The notes under the pieces are model-generated. The model was not told the origin of the DNA. It searched no databases and saw only the letters and a list, made by a program, of their open reading frames with translations. This document shows positions 1 to 11,790 of a stretch of DNA of 64,000 bases, piece after piece (position 1 is the first letter of the stretch; every line of letters begins with the position of its first letter). The position numbers and the translations under genes were made by a program. The stretch comes from Dasypus novemcinctus (lineage: Eukaryota; Chordata; Mammalia; Cingulata; Dasypodidae), in NCBI RefSeq assembly GCF_030445035.2, contig NC_080689.1, positions 24,705,278-24,769,277 on the forward strand, given 5' to 3'.

Positions 1-1640
1 ATATAGTCAAGCCAGAGCTGGACATCCACTTGGTGGGAATGGTGCACATCTGAGTCCAGGATCAGAGGGGACCTGAAGATCCCTTCCAATCCTGAAACTC
101 TTTCAATGGGCCCATTGCCAACACTGTGGAGGATCGTGTCCAGAACTTCAGCTAAGGGCTTCCTTTAGGTCACTTTCTCTAGGCCTCTGACAATCTCTTA
201 CAAACATACCCTCTCCACCTTGAAGGAAAACCAGAAGCTAATAGCAAGCACTGAAGTAAATTTCCCATCTAACTGCTTAAAATTGATTTTAAAAACACAA
301 CAAAGAAAGGACAGAACAAGGGATGGTCATCCCCATTCCACAGCTTTGTAGAAAGTGTTAACCAATATTCTAAAGACCATGAAAACAGGAAGCTCGCTGA
401 TGATGAAATCAGTATTTTGCCATCTGTGAAATGGCTAGGTTTCAATATAATATTGGGCTGTACGCACACAGACCACAGGGGATAACAAATACAAGAGGGC
501 CTAGTAAAGAAACTGAGAAGAAAGAGTCCGTAAGCCCAGGAGAGGCTGAAAGACAAACTTCCAAGAAGCCAGCCTGTGAAGGTCTGAGTAGAAATTAGCA
601 GTTATATTAGAATTCAATGACATTCGATTGGAACCTAAATCCAATTATCCAGGTGGAAAGGTGGAGATGTGTACGAGGTGGTGTGAAGAGAGGAAGTTCC
701 TATGCTATAATATCTTTAAGTTGTAATATAGGAATATGTGGGGTTTGCAAATGAAAAGCTAGTCCCAACCTGAGTGGAAGTTTGAAACCAGAGGTTGAAT
801 TTATGATGCTGTCTAAGTATTTAAGCTGGATTTTACTGTCCGGTAAAAAATATCAGATCACTTGTTTATAGTTTATTAAAATTGCAAAGGAACAATACCA
901 ATTATAGTACGATTAGGCAAAATGTATGGTTATAGAGCACAAAAAAGGGGTGCAAACTTCATATAATAAAAACAAGGACAGGGGCTAAAGCTCCAGCTGA
1001 GACGACCAAGGAGCATAAGCCTGTTAGGAGACTGAACCCTGTACAAAGAACAGCCACAGACAGTAAACCCTAATGCCAGAAAGCCCTGTGTTCAGGTCCC
1101 TCATCAGCACTTTTGGTCTAGTTCTCAAGATTCTGACAGAAGGAGGTAAACGTTGGTAGGCTCTACGTAAGAAGGCCTTTATTGGGATAGGACCATTCTC
1201 TGGCAAACCACCTAAGCAGGAATTTGCAAGGTGCACATGGCAGAGGACACAGATGGTGTGAGATACAGGAGAGAGTTGGCAGATGAGGTGGTAGAGAAGG
1301 GAGAATCTGGGCAGCACCAGGTCCAAGACACTGCACGGCTGCACCAGCGACAAGTTTCCCTCAGTCATTCTGTATTGGGAGTTAATACCCAAATGTCTGT
1401 ATTTTATTTGTGGATTACAGAATATATCAATAATTGTGCTTCATTACTTATTTAATGTATGTGTGATTTATTCCAAAGTGAAGGTATAGCCATTCTAAAT
1501 TTATCCGTCCAAACATAGGCACTAAACCAAGGCCCTAGACATCCAGGCCCTGGGCAAACCAAGGAAAGAACACCTTTTAAGGGCTGCTTATTCCCATTTA
1601 GCATCAATACATACTATACACACAAGTGCTTATTTTTCTC
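1..1640. other. Intron sequence without recognisable features
   Basis: EIF2AK2 intron 3' of the HRDLK exon. I searched for the next kinase exon (PSNIFL, DFG, APE motifs) on the minus strand here and in 1,875-2,700 and found none. Confidence 0.6.
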
Positions 1641-1652
1641 AAGGAACTTTTT

Positions 1653-1863
1653 TTTTTTTAAGGAGGTACCAGGGATTCAACCCAGGACCTTGTATATAGG
1701 AAGCAAGTGCTCAACCACTGAGTTACATCCACTTCCCAATGACAGTTGGTTTTTGCATTTGTTTTTCTGTTTGTTTGTTTTTAGGAGGTAAAAGGGATTG
1801 AAGCTGGGACCTTGTACATGGGAAGCAAGCGCTCAACCACTTGAGCTACGTCTACTCCCTTCC
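1653..1863 (-). mobile_element. Dimeric short tRNA-derived SINE, copy 1
   Basis: Two tRNA-like units (each about 80 bp, B box like GGTTCAANCCC in reverse) are joined by an A/CAAACAAACA-rich linker. The exact 11-bp duplication AGGAACTTTTT at 1,642-1,652 and 1,864-1,874 encloses both units. Confidence 0.85.
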
Positions 1864-2750
1864 AGGAACTTTTTGAGTCGAGTTCCTCATTCCTGGCTAT
1901 TTTAGACAGGTGAGTTTAACAGGTAGCCACAATCCATATAGAGGAGGTGCTTCTGCCTAGAGAAAAAGGTGGCTCTAGAGTGATCAGGAAAGGCTACACA
2001 AAGTCACTGGGACCAAAGGAGACAGGTAGAAGAGCAGAGGAGAGAAGGACATGAGCAGAGGTTCAGACAGGACTCAGCATGGCCGCTTTGTGACTGAAGC
2101 AGGCAAAGCATAAGGAATAGTGTATGGAGGTAAGATCATGGAAAGCTGTTCTGTTTCTCTTCTTTAATTTTGATAAGAAGGACATACGGACAATGAAAAA
2201 AGTTAGGAAGCCAGAAGAAAATGAAAATTCTGAGGGATGATACATATTCCAAGTTTTGGATTGCTTTGATTTTCTGATCATGGGGCAGAAATGACTAAAT
2301 GCCAAGAACATTCCAGACTCTGGGCCCAGTAGCTGTGACTGTCATAAAGAGTAATGGCTGAGAGATCGGGAGAACCATGTTTCCTCTCGAATAAGCCCAA
2401 GGAGCAGCAGCGCCAGGGACAGAGCAGACTGTTGGCTGTGCCAGCCATAAGAATATCTGCACAGAAATGTTCAGTGTATTAAAACTATTAGTGTTTACAT
2501 CTGGGGTAACACTATCAGTCCACTAGAGCCATGAGTCTTCATATAGGTCTCACTGTCACAACAGTTCACTAGCTTTGGAGATCCTGAGTGGTTCAATGGA
2601 ATGGGATTTGGGGCAAGTTCTAGACCGATTCTAACCTCAGAGGATCAGAGCTATTATTTCCCTATGACTCTCAATCACAATTCCAAAGCTAGAGAAGATA
2701 GTTATTAAATTATATACATCAACTTCTAACAAAGAACATTTTCCATTTAC

Positions 2751-2931
2751 CTTAAGGTCTCTATGAATTAACTGTTTTGAATGTATATAAGCCACTCCTT
2801 TTGTTATTTGTTCAAATAAATCCAAAGCCAAATTTTTGTCTGACTCCTTATCTCTTCTCTTTTCAATCCAATGCTCCAATGTCCCTTGATCACAGAATTC
2901 CATTTTGATAAAAAGGCACTTTGTCTTTGAT
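2751..2931 (-). CDS. EIF2AK2: EIF2AK2 coding exon (kinase, hinge to HRDLK catalytic loop)
   Basis: This 181-bp exon (1 + 60 codons) encodes residues 347-406. It starts [19 protein letters not shown], the beta-5/hinge segment, runs through the helix containing [16 protein letters not shown], and ends with LIHRDLK, whose Asp404 is the catalytic base of eukaryotic protein kinases. The acceptor reads tatacccag and the donor gtaaatg. The next exon (DFG, activation loop) is not in the window. The first base completes an Arg codon begun in the upstream exon. Nearly identical in pattern to human PKR; no stop or frameshift. Confidence 0.97.
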
Positions 2932-2999
2932 CTGGGTATAAAATGCACAGTATATTAAAAGTAGCAATAAACATAATTTTATAAAAGTACCTTTATTCT

Positions 3000-3356
3000 G
3001 GGAAGCGGACTTGGCCCGGTGGTTGGGCGTCCATCTACCACATGGGAGGTCCGCGGTTCAAACCCCGGGCCTCCTTGACCCGTGTGGAGCTGGCCCATGC
3101 GCAGTGCTGATGCGCACGGGGAGTGCCGTGCCATGCAGGCATGTCCCCGCGTGGGGGAGCCCCATGCGCAGGGAGTGCACCCCATAAGAAGAGCTGGCCA
3201 GCGCGAAAGAGAGTTCAGCCTGCCCAGGAATGGCGCCACACACATGGAGAGGTGACACAACAAGATGACGCAACAAAAAGAAACACAGAGTCCCATGCTG
3301 CTGACAACAGAAGCAGACAAAAGAAGAACATGCAGCAAATAGACACAAAGAACAGA
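3000..3356 (+). mobile_element. DAS SINE, long form
   Basis: Full 5' head GGGAAGCGGACTTGGCCC with B box GGTTCAAACCCC. ATAAAAGTACCTTTATTCT (2,981-2,999) and its near-exact repeat at 3,357-3,375 are the target duplication. It is 44 bp upstream of an EIF2AK2 exon acceptor region. Confidence 0.92.
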
Positions 3357-3842
3357 ATAAAAGTAACTTTATTCTTTTTGATTATACCTTATCTTCTTTA
3401 GAACTCCCCAAAATGCATCAAAACAGAAATATAATTTAAGTCAAAATATAATAAGCCATTTTTAATTTAAATCATAAGTTCCCTGAAGTCTGGAGTATTA
3501 TTTGCTTAATTTTTCAAGTGAGAGCCTACTCATGCATTAATGCCATAGGTCCTTGATCATCTTTCCTCATAGATAAGAGTAGAAACTTTAAAACAACAGA
3601 ATCACGGAAAATATAATTTCATTATTACATAAAGTAATTTTGAAACATATTTTAATCACTCTCAATCTACTGGGCATCTGTTTTGTGAAAGCTCAGAACA
3701 AGTACCTAGAGATAAGAAAATGAATTAGACACTATCCTTGTTATAATGTGAATTATTGTCTAACAGGAGAGAGTAAAAGAAAAGCCTAAAACAACAGTAG
3801 GTTAGGTACTCTAGGAAAAGTGACAACAAATTACTATGAAAG

Positions 3843-4268
3843 GGGAAGTGGACTTGGCCCAATGGATAGGGCGTCCGCCTACCACATGGGAGGTCCGTGG
3901 TTCAAACCCCGGGCCTTCTTGACCCGTGTTGAGCTGGCCCACGTGCAGTGCTGATGCACGCAAAAGGAGTGCTGTGCCATGCAGGGGTGTCCCCCACGTA
4001 GGGGAGCCCCACGCACAAGAAGTGCTCCCCGTAAGGAGAGCTGCCCAGCGTGAAAGAAAGTTCAGCCTGCCCAAAAAGGTGGCCGCACACACAGAGAGCT
4101 GACACAACGAAATGATGCAACAAAAAGGGACACAGATTCCCTGTGCCGCCAAAGACAACAGAAGTGGACAAAGAAGAACACACAGCAAAATAAACACAGA
4201 GAACAGACAACTGGGGCGGGGGTGGGGAAGGGGAGAGAAATAAATTAAAAAAATAAATCTTAAAAAAA
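3843..4268 (+). mobile_element. DAS SINE, long form
   Basis: Complete element with an A-rich tail. The exact duplication AAATTACTATGAAAG lies at 3,828-3,842 and 4,269-4,283. Confidence 0.92.
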
Positions 4269-4283
4269 AAATTACTATGAAAG

Positions 4284-5160
4284 AAAAGCTGAGGATTGAT
4301 TTTGATAACCATGTTTTACATTTTTTTCTCAACTATTTTGGTCTCAATATTATTTATATTCTTTGAATATACATTGGCTATCAAATAGGAAGAGGTAGCA
4401 GAGAGTTTTGTAAAAGCTAAGAAAATCCTGTATGCAGACATCAGTACCTCCTGAAACTGATAATAAAGCCCTTAATCACACAGGATGTATGTCAGAAGAC
4501 AGTGCTTGAGCAGGGCCCCGCCAGCTTAGGGATTTTGGTGAAAGGACTGTCCCCAAGAAATCACCAAGTGACTTTCAAAAGCAGATGCCAGCTCTTTAGA
4601 ACCTCCAGCCCTTTGGCAGTTGCTGACTGAGACAAAGCATGAATGATGCCAGGCAGGGAGCGCCCTTGTAAGAGCTCAGGGTCTTAAAATTATTTCCGCT
4701 GCCCACCACCCTCAGAGGAGTGCTGTGCTTGCATTCAAGGGAGACCCTGTGACTGCACCCCACCAACTGGAGACCAAGGAGTGAGGCAGAAAAGTGTTCA
4801 CAGCTAGGGAGACAGCCTCCAGGTGCAGCGTCTAGAATGTGTTAAAACTTTCCTCACAAGACTGCATTGATGGCATGCACTGAAGCAAGATTATGCACGA
4901 AACAGACAACCAAGCTAAACCTGACATTTTTTAAAAAGTGGAGGACAATAAAAAGGGTTTTTTAAGGCAAGTTTGGAACAAGGAATGGAAAAAGAAAAAG
5001 ACTGTTCACTGTCTCCTTACCTGCAGAATGTAGAGATAACAGTATTTCTCAGGGGTGGTTGTGATTATTAAATGTGATAACTAATGGACTTATCCAGTGA
5101 CTTTATCCACTCTAAAGGACAGCTTCCATCTGTCCTGTGATGGCTATAGGAATTTCTTTT
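4284..5160. other. Intron sequence without recognisable features
   Basis: Unique or too old to classify. No reading frame, tRNA or other RNA pattern was seen. Confidence 0.5.
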
Positions 5161-5167
5161 TAGTTAC

Positions 5168-5284
5168 CTTGAAACATTTATGCTTTTCTCAGGATCATAA
5201 TCCATTCCATCCCAACAACTATAGTAGTGGACAATATTTTCATGATTAAGTGCTGCCAACGCTTTTACTTCACGCTCAACCTTC
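5168..5284 (-). CDS. EIF2AK2: EIF2AK2 coding exon (kinase alpha-C helix and short kinase insert)
   Basis: This 117-bp exon (1 + 38 codons + 2) encodes residues 308-345, starting [20 protein letters not shown]. Glu312 in the alpha-C helix is the expected salt-bridge partner of the ATP-binding lysine. After WDGMDYDPE the exon runs only a few residues (KSINVS) before the splice to SKTKC. Human PKR has 14 more residues here, containing a second DYDPE motif, so the acidic kinase insert is short, as in rodents. Acceptor is ttaactag and donor gtaact. Both phases match their neighbours. The exon is too short to be found by a simple reading-frame scan. Confidence 0.96.
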
Positions 5285-5769
5285 CTAGTTAAAAGAAACA
5301 GAAAACAAAAGTATTAGCATATATTCCTGATAAAACACTTGAAGCAACAGAGACCACTATCTACACTCACGTTAAACAGTCACCATGGTTTCCACACCCT
5401 GAATTTTAGAATGGAAACCAGAAGAAAGAGTTTGTCTTCAAGAAGCTTAAGGTCCACAGAGGAAGTCAGGGGAATTCAATGAGTGAACATACAGAAAAAT
5501 GTAGCTGTTCTCACTTTTGACATAAAAGAGAAAGAAGTGACTTAAATAATTCCAAGTAACAATTTAAAAATCATTTAAAGTAGCCTTTGAAATGCCAACA
5601 ACACAATTGCTTGTAGGTAACTTATAAATTATGCTTTCTTTAGGTTAGTGTTAAAATCTTGGGGGAAAGCAGATGTGGCTCAAGTGATAGAGCTTCCGCC
5701 TACCATATTGGACGACCTGGGTTTGATCCCTGGGGCCTCCTGGTGAAAAAGAAGAAGAGAAAGCATGCC

Positions 5770-6040
5770 TGCGTAGCAAGCCAGTGCCTCTGTGGTGAGC
5801 CGAGTGCCCGCGCAACGAGCCGAATGCCCACACAAGTGCCTGCATGGAGAGCCTAGTACCTGCACAGTGACCCGAGTGCCCACTCAAGTGCCCATGTGGC
5901 AAGTTAAGTGCCCAGATGGTGAGCCGAGTGCCATGTGAGTGCTCACATAATGAGCCAGTGCCCTTGCAGTGAGCCAGTGCCCATGCGGTGAGCCAAGTGT
6001 TCATGTGGTGAACCAGTGTCCTGCGCAAGTGAGTCATGCA
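5770..6040 (+). repeat. Degenerate tandem repeat inside the composite SINE
   Basis: About ten loose repeats of a GTGAGCCGAGTGCCCA-like unit. Related but shorter arrays are in the copies at 49.4 kb and 38.97 kb, so the array belongs to the SINE family and varies in length. Confidence 0.8.
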
Positions 6041-6075
6041 GCAAGATGATGACGCAATAAAAGACAGATGAAGGG

Positions 6076-6485
6076 AAGCGGACAGAGCATCTGCCTACCA
6101 TATAAGAGGTCCAGGGTTCGATCCCCAGGGCCTCCTGACCTGTGGTAAGCTGGCCCATTCACATTGCTGCCACATGCAAGGAGTGCCATGCCACGCAGGG
6201 GCACCCCCGCATAGGGGTGTCCCACGCACAAGCAGTGCACCCCACAAGGAGAGCTGCCCTGCGTGAAAAAAGCTCAGCCTGCCCAGAAGTAGTAATGACA
6301 CATGGAGAGCTGAAGCAGCAAGATGATGCAACAATAAAGAGACACAGATTCCCAGTGCCGCCTGATAATGCAAGCGGATGCAGAAGAACACACAGTGAAC
6401 AGACACAGACAGCATACAATGGGGAGAAGGAGGGAGGGAATGAGAGAGAAATAAACAAAATTAAATTAAATTAAATTTTTAAAAA
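6076..6485 (+). mobile_element. DAS SINE nested in a composite SINE
   Basis: AGACAGATGAAGGG (6,062-6,075) and AGAGAGATGAAGGG (6,486-6,499) are the duplication, so this DAS jumped into the older SINE. Confidence 0.88.
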
Positions 6486-6720
6486 AGAGAGATGAAGGGG
6501 AGAGTCAAGGTGAAGTGCAGTAGAGACCAGGAACTGAGGTGGTGCAATTAACCTCTCTCCACATTAGAGGTTCCCAGGATCAAATCCCGGTGAATCCTAG
6601 AGGAGAAAGACGAGAAGAGAAGACAAAAAGAGTAATAGATACAGAAGATCACACAGAGAATGGACACAGACAGCAAAAACAGCAGGGAGGGGGAGGGGAA
6701 GGAAAAATAATAGAATTGAG

Positions 6721-6924
6721 GAAGTGGATGTTGCTCAAGTGGTTGAGCGCCACTTCCTGTGTACATGGTCCTGAGTTCGGTCCCTGATACCTCCTAAAAA
6801 CAAACAAACAAATGAAAAACCAGCTCTCATTAGGGAGCAGATGTAGCTCAGTGGCTGAGTGCCTGCTTCCCATGTATGAGGTCCTGGGTTAATTACTGGT
6901 ACTAAAAAAAAAAAAAAGAAAGGA
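6721..6924 (+). mobile_element. Dimeric short tRNA-derived SINE, copy 2
   Basis: Units begin GAAGTGGATGTTGCTCAAG and GGGAGCAGATGTAGCTCAG. The linker matches that of copy 1. ATAGAATTGAG (6,710-6,720) and ATACAATTGAG (6,925-6,935) enclose the pair. Confidence 0.82.
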
Positions 6925-6939
6925 ATACAATTGAGTAAG

Positions 6940-8590
6940 AAAAGGACATATTCCCTGATAATGGACATAAAAAATATAAAGCAATAAAGAAGGACAAAGA
7001 CAACATAAAGAGGGGAAATAAATAGAGGGTTATGGGAGTAGAGAATGTGTATACTACAAAGCTAAGTTGGTATCTTTTCACATTAGCAGGTTGTGTAATA
7101 TAAACCCCAGGGCAACCACAAAGAAAATATTTTAAAATATATATAGAAATAGAAGTGAGAAGGGGATCAGTCAGATACATCACAAAAAATCAACTATACA
7201 GAAAAGGAGGTCGCAATAAAGAAAAAGAGACAAAAAAAGATATGACATGTAAAAAACAGAAGGACAAAATGGCTGAAGTACTGCCTTTACAGTGATAACA
7301 CTGAGTGTTAATGAATTAAGCTCCCCAATCAGGTTGATAGAATGTATAAAAAAACATGATCCAACTATATGTTTTTTACAAGAGACTCACCTTAGACTCA
7401 AAGACACAAAGAGGTTGAAAGTGAAAGGATGGAAAAAGATATCCCACGAAAATAGTAACAAAAAATAAAAGCTGGGGTAACTATACTAATATTGGACAAA
7501 ATAGACTTTAAGTCGAGAGCTGTTTAAAGAGCCAAGAAGGACCTATATGTTAATAAAAGGGGCAATCCACCAAAAGAAATAACAATCATAAATATTTATG
7601 CACTTAACCACAGTGCCCCAAAATACATGAGGCAAACACAAGCAAAATGGAAGGGAGAAAGAGACGCCTCTATGATAATAGTTGAAGACTCCAATATACT
7701 ACTCTAATCAATAACTAGAACATCTAGACAAAAAATCAATAAAGAAACAGAGAACTTGAATAACATGATAAATCAACTAGCCCTAACAGGCATGTATAGA
7801 ATGTTGCACCCCAAAACAGCAGGATATACGTTCCTTCTCAAGTACACATGAATCATTATCTAGGATAATCCATCTAGATGAAGGATTGTAAAACAGGTCT
7901 CAAAACATCTTCTCTGCCTATATTTTAATGAAGCTAGAAATCAATAACAGAGAACTGGACAAATCCCAAATACAAGGAAGTAAATAACATTCTCTTAAAC
8001 AATCACTGGGTCAAGGAAGATACTGCAAAGGAAATTAGTAAATATCTTGAGATGAATGAAAATGAGAACACAATACAATGGAATGCAGTGAAGGCAGTGC
8101 TGAGAGGAAAATTTATAGCCCTCAAATGCTTACATTAAAAAAGAAGAAAGAGCACAAATCAAAGACCTAACTGCATACCTGGAGGAACTAGAAAAAGAAA
8201 AGCAAACTAATCCCAAAGCAAGCAGAAGGAAAGAAATAACAAAGATTACAGCAGAAATAAATGAAATTGAGAATAAAAACACAATAGAGAGAATTAACAA
8301 AACCAAAGTTGATTCTTTGAAAAGATCAATAAAATTGATAAACCCTTAGCTAGACAGGCAAAGAGTGAAAAAGAGAAGACACAAAGAAATAAAATCAGAA
8401 ATGAGAGTGAGAACATTACTACTGACCCCAGAGAAACAAAAAGGACCATAAGATGATACTATGAACAACTGTATGTCAACAAATTAGACAACCTAGATGA
8501 AATGGACAAATTCTTAGAAACACACAAACAAACTACACTGACTCTACATAAAATAGAAGACCTCAACAGACCAATTACAAGTAATCCTAT
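6940..8590 (+). mobile_element. L1 ORF2 fragment (degraded)
   Basis: A-rich plus-strand text matches L1 ORF2, including GACCTAACTGCATACCTGGA and CAATAAAATTGATAAACCCT, followed by ATGAACAACTGTATGTCAAC. Stops and frameshifts are frequent. Only the endonuclease/early RT-domain portion is present. Confidence 0.85.
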
Positions 8591-8892
8591 TACTGGAGTC
8601 CTTTATAAGAGAATAAAAATCCAAGAAAGAAGAAGCCATAAAAGCAAGAAGCTAAAATCAATAAAACCCAGAAGAAAAGGGAGAGATAACCAGATGCCAT
8701 CATTTGCCTTGCCAAGTGACACATGAGCCAGGATCCCTGGCACCCAATCCCAGAATGCTGGCTCAAGATCAAAGCATCACCTTGATGATACCCTTGATTT
8801 GGACATTTTCCCAGCCTCAAAACTGTGAGCAAATAAATTCCCATTGTTTAAACTGAACCATTTCATGGTATTTGCTTAAGCAATCCAGGAAA
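8590..8892 (+). repeat. MaLR-like LTR fragment
   Basis: Contains TTGGACATTTTCCCAGCCTC and GTGAGCAAATAAATTCCCAT before CAGGAAACTAAAA, the 3' end of a MaLR-type LTR. It is the same family as the copy at 24.4 kb and abuts the Tigger1 element. Confidence 0.6.
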
Positions 8893-9657
8893 CTAAAACT
8901 TCTTCCCATAAGGTTTTCAATTTACTTTGTTCAGATCTATTAGAGGAATCACTATCTATGGCAGCTATAGCCTTAAGAAATGTATTTCTTAAATAATAAG
9001 ACTTGAAAGTCAAAATTACTCTGATCCATGGGCTGCAGAATGGATGTTGTATTAGCAGGCATGAAGCTCTAGCTTCCAATTTTTCTTCTGCAGCTTCCTC
9101 ACCTCTCTCAGCCTTCAGAGAAGTGAAGAGAGTTAGGGCATTGCTCTGAATTAGGCTTTGGCTTAAGGGAATTTCATGGTTGATTTGATCTTCTATTCAG
9201 ACCACTAAAACTTTCTCCATATCAGCAATAGGTGCCTTCATTTTCTCATTGAAATAGCACTTTTCATTTCCTGCAGGAACTTTTCCTCTGCAATAACAAC
9301 TTGGCTAACTGGTGCAAGAGGCCTAGATTTTGGCCTATTTCTGACATGCCCTACTCACTAAGCTTAATCACTTCTAGATTTTTATTTAAGTGCAGTTTGT
9401 GGTGCTCCAAAACAATTACAATAGTAACAACAAAGATCACTGCTCACAGATCATCATAAGAGATATAATAATAATGAAAAAGTTGTAAATATTGTGAGAA
9501 TTACCAAATTTTAACAGAGAGACATGAACACATGGTTGGAAAAATGGCAGTACAGACTTGCTTGATGCAGGGTTGCCACAAACCTTCAATTTTTATAAGA
9601 CACAATATCTGTGAAGTGCAATAAAGTGAAGCATAATAAAATGAGGTATACCTATAC
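8893..9657 (-). mobile_element. Tigger1-like DNA transposon, internally deleted
   Basis: The plus strand matches Tigger1 read backwards, with TCACTATCTATGGCAGCTAT near 8,950, then a jump to AGCTTCCTCACCTCTCTCAG at 9,090, and the terminal repeat ending AAAATGAGGTATACCT at about 9,650. Most of the pogo-type transposase region is deleted and the other terminal repeat is missing. It is a fossil inside an EIF2AK2 intron. Confidence 0.85.
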
Positions 9658-9998
9658 CTAACTGAAACAATTACCAGCTAGATTTTACTTTAGAAAAATC
9701 TCAGTTTCATCTGTGATATAAGGATATGAGACTAGAAAATCCCAAAGGTCACCTTCAGACTCTATAAACCAGTAATATCTAAGACAGCCTCAAAAGCATG
9801 ATTGACAGGGTATTCACTTTTTCTTGAAGTAACCACAGTACAGTGAGATCATTTCAGAGTAAGACAAGCTCTGAAGATAAAAAGAAAATTTTAAGAAGGA
9901 CTAGAAAGAAGAAAATGATATGCTAATGAGGAGAGTGAACCACACATTCTCAGGTTCACCACACATTCTCATTAAAAAAATAAACATTCACTACTTAC

Positions 9999-10121
9999 TT
10001 GTTATCGTATTTAACACGTTTAATAACATAAGTCTTCTTATCAATTCTGTGTTTTGCTTTGAAAACTTGACCATATCCACCTGTGCCAATTGGTTCTATT
10101 TCAGTAAAATCCTTGGCAAAC
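9999..10121 (-). CDS. EIF2AK2: EIF2AK2 coding exon (glycine-rich ATP loop and catalytic lysine)
   Basis: This 123-bp exon encodes residues 267-306: [20 protein letters not shown] followed by [26 protein letters not shown] is the nucleotide-binding P-loop (human GSGGFG) and Lys300 in VIK is the invariant ATP-anchoring lysine (human Lys296). The acceptor is tctctttcaag and the donor gtaagt. It lies about 4.7 kb from the next coding exon, a gap filled by SINEs, an L1 and a Tigger element. Confidence 0.97.
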
Positions 10122-10278
10122 CTTGAAAGAGAAACACCACTTGTTATTCTGAGGTCCAAATTCCCTCCCTGCTGCTCTCCCACGGTCCCTCTAATGTCAG
10201 TTGTGAAATGGACTGTATAACAAACACAATTCTCCCCTTCTGAATATGATAAGGAGGGTCCACTTCACAGAAACTCTT

Positions 10279-10668
10279 TTTTTTTTAGTTTTTAAATCCC
10301 CCTCCCCGCTGCCTGTGCTTGCTGTCTTCTCTCTGTGTCCATCCACTGCGTGTTTTTCTGTGTCTGCTTCTCTTCTCTTCTTGTATTCTCTTTAGGAGGC
10401 ACCAGGAACCAATCTTGGAACCTCCGATATGGAAGAGAGGCACCCGATTGCTTGAGCCACCTCAGCTCCCTGGTTTGTTGAGTTTCTCATTGTCTTTCCT
10501 CTGTGTCTCTTTTTTGTTGCATCATCTTACGGGCCAGCTCTCCAGAGCATAGGCCAACTCTCTGCAGAGTGGGCCAGCTTTGCCTTCCACAGGAGTCTCA
10601 GGGAACCGAACCCAGAACCCCCCATATGGAAGACAGAAGCCCAATCACTTGAGCCACAACTGCTTCCC
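10279..10668 (-). mobile_element. Composite two-head SINE
   Basis: Reverse copy with two tRNA-like heads. The exact 13-bp duplication CACAGAAACTCTT lies at 10,266-10,278 and 10,669-10,681. It is in the intron just upstream of the EIF2AK2 P-loop exon. Confidence 0.88.
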
Positions 10669-10889
10669 CACAGAAACTCTTGAATAGTGAAGGACAGAAG
10701 GATCACCCCCTCTTCCCATGTAGATCCCAAACTAACAGATCACCCTGGGAATCACAGTCAGCTCCTGACTGTACAAAAATGATGATAAAGTTCTTACTAC
10801 AAGTATAAACCTTTAGAAAGAATCAACACATTGTGTTCCACAGTCATCACCAAGCTGTTATAAATGAAAAGATGCTCTGAGCCTGCCCA

Positions 10890-11790
10890 GGTTTATAACT
10901 ACCTGGTTTTCTCCTCTACCTCAAGCAACACATTCCCTCATTAAGCCTGCCAATTCTACTTCCAAAACATATCCCTGCCATGTGCCCACTTTTCTCCACC
11001 TCCAACACCCTCACACCAGTCCAGGCTTCCATCAGGTTCCTGCAGTCCCTTCCTAATTGGATATCCCACTTCCTCTCCCTACCCTGCTCAAATCTATGAT
11101 CAACTAGAGTGAAAAAAAACTTAGTCTGATCATATCACTCCATTACCTAAACCCAACGATAGCATTCCTTTGCATTCAACAAAAAAAAAACCCTTAAATG
11201 GCCTGCAAGGCACCACCTGACTTGGTATCTACGTCCCTCTCTAGCCTCGTCCCATGGGACTGAGTCCTGGCGACGGCGCTGCAAGCCCAGGGCCCTCTCT
11301 CTGCCTCTTGGACACTCACATCACCTTTTCTACCTTAACCTTTCCACACGCTCATTCTTTTGCCAAGCTCAGAGCCTCCCCACCTCCCTGCACTAACTCA
11401 TCCTTCAGCTTTCTTCACAAATGCTACTTAGAAAAGCCTTGCTCCTCACTCTAAATCCAGGGTCATCATACCGTTACCTTTCCTTCAGAGCTCTCACCAC
11501 GGTTTGTCAATTACAAACTTATTATTCATGTAATGGTTTTTCTTTTTCTTTAATATACTTTTAATTTATTTTTAAAAGATACATAGATCCCACAAAATGT
11601 TACATTAAAAAAAATATAGGGGATTCCCATATACCCCACTCCCTAAATGTTTCTTTAAAGCTGGCCATTCCCACAAAACCGCATGAGTGCAGAAACCATT
11701 TCTATTTGTTTCTATTCTGATTCCATTGCCTAGCACAGCACAGGCACATATTAGGTGCTTAATAAATATTTATTGATCGTATTGTTTTTA
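10890..11790 (+). mobile_element. L2 LINE 3' region, with an L1-tail insertion
   Basis: Pyrimidine-rich L2 text ends in TAGGTGCTTAATAAATATTT, the usual L2 3' end. An L1 3'-end fragment (about 11,523-11,662, reverse) interrupts it. Confidence 0.75.

Larger units (their letters stand above)
5661..6706 (+). mobile_element. Composite two-head SINE, interrupted by a DAS SINE
   Basis: The left half (5,661-6,075) has a tRNA-like head and a variable GAGCCGAGTGCCC repeat region. The right half (6,486-6,706) has a second tRNA-like head (GGTGGTGCAATTAACC to TCAAATCCCGG). The uninterrupted copy at 49.29 kb shows both halves belong to one element. Confidence 0.85.

Noticed and set aside
5770-6040. CRISPR-like array of short repeats
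   Set aside because: The repeats are degenerate, directly adjoining and part of a SINE. This is a mammalian genome.
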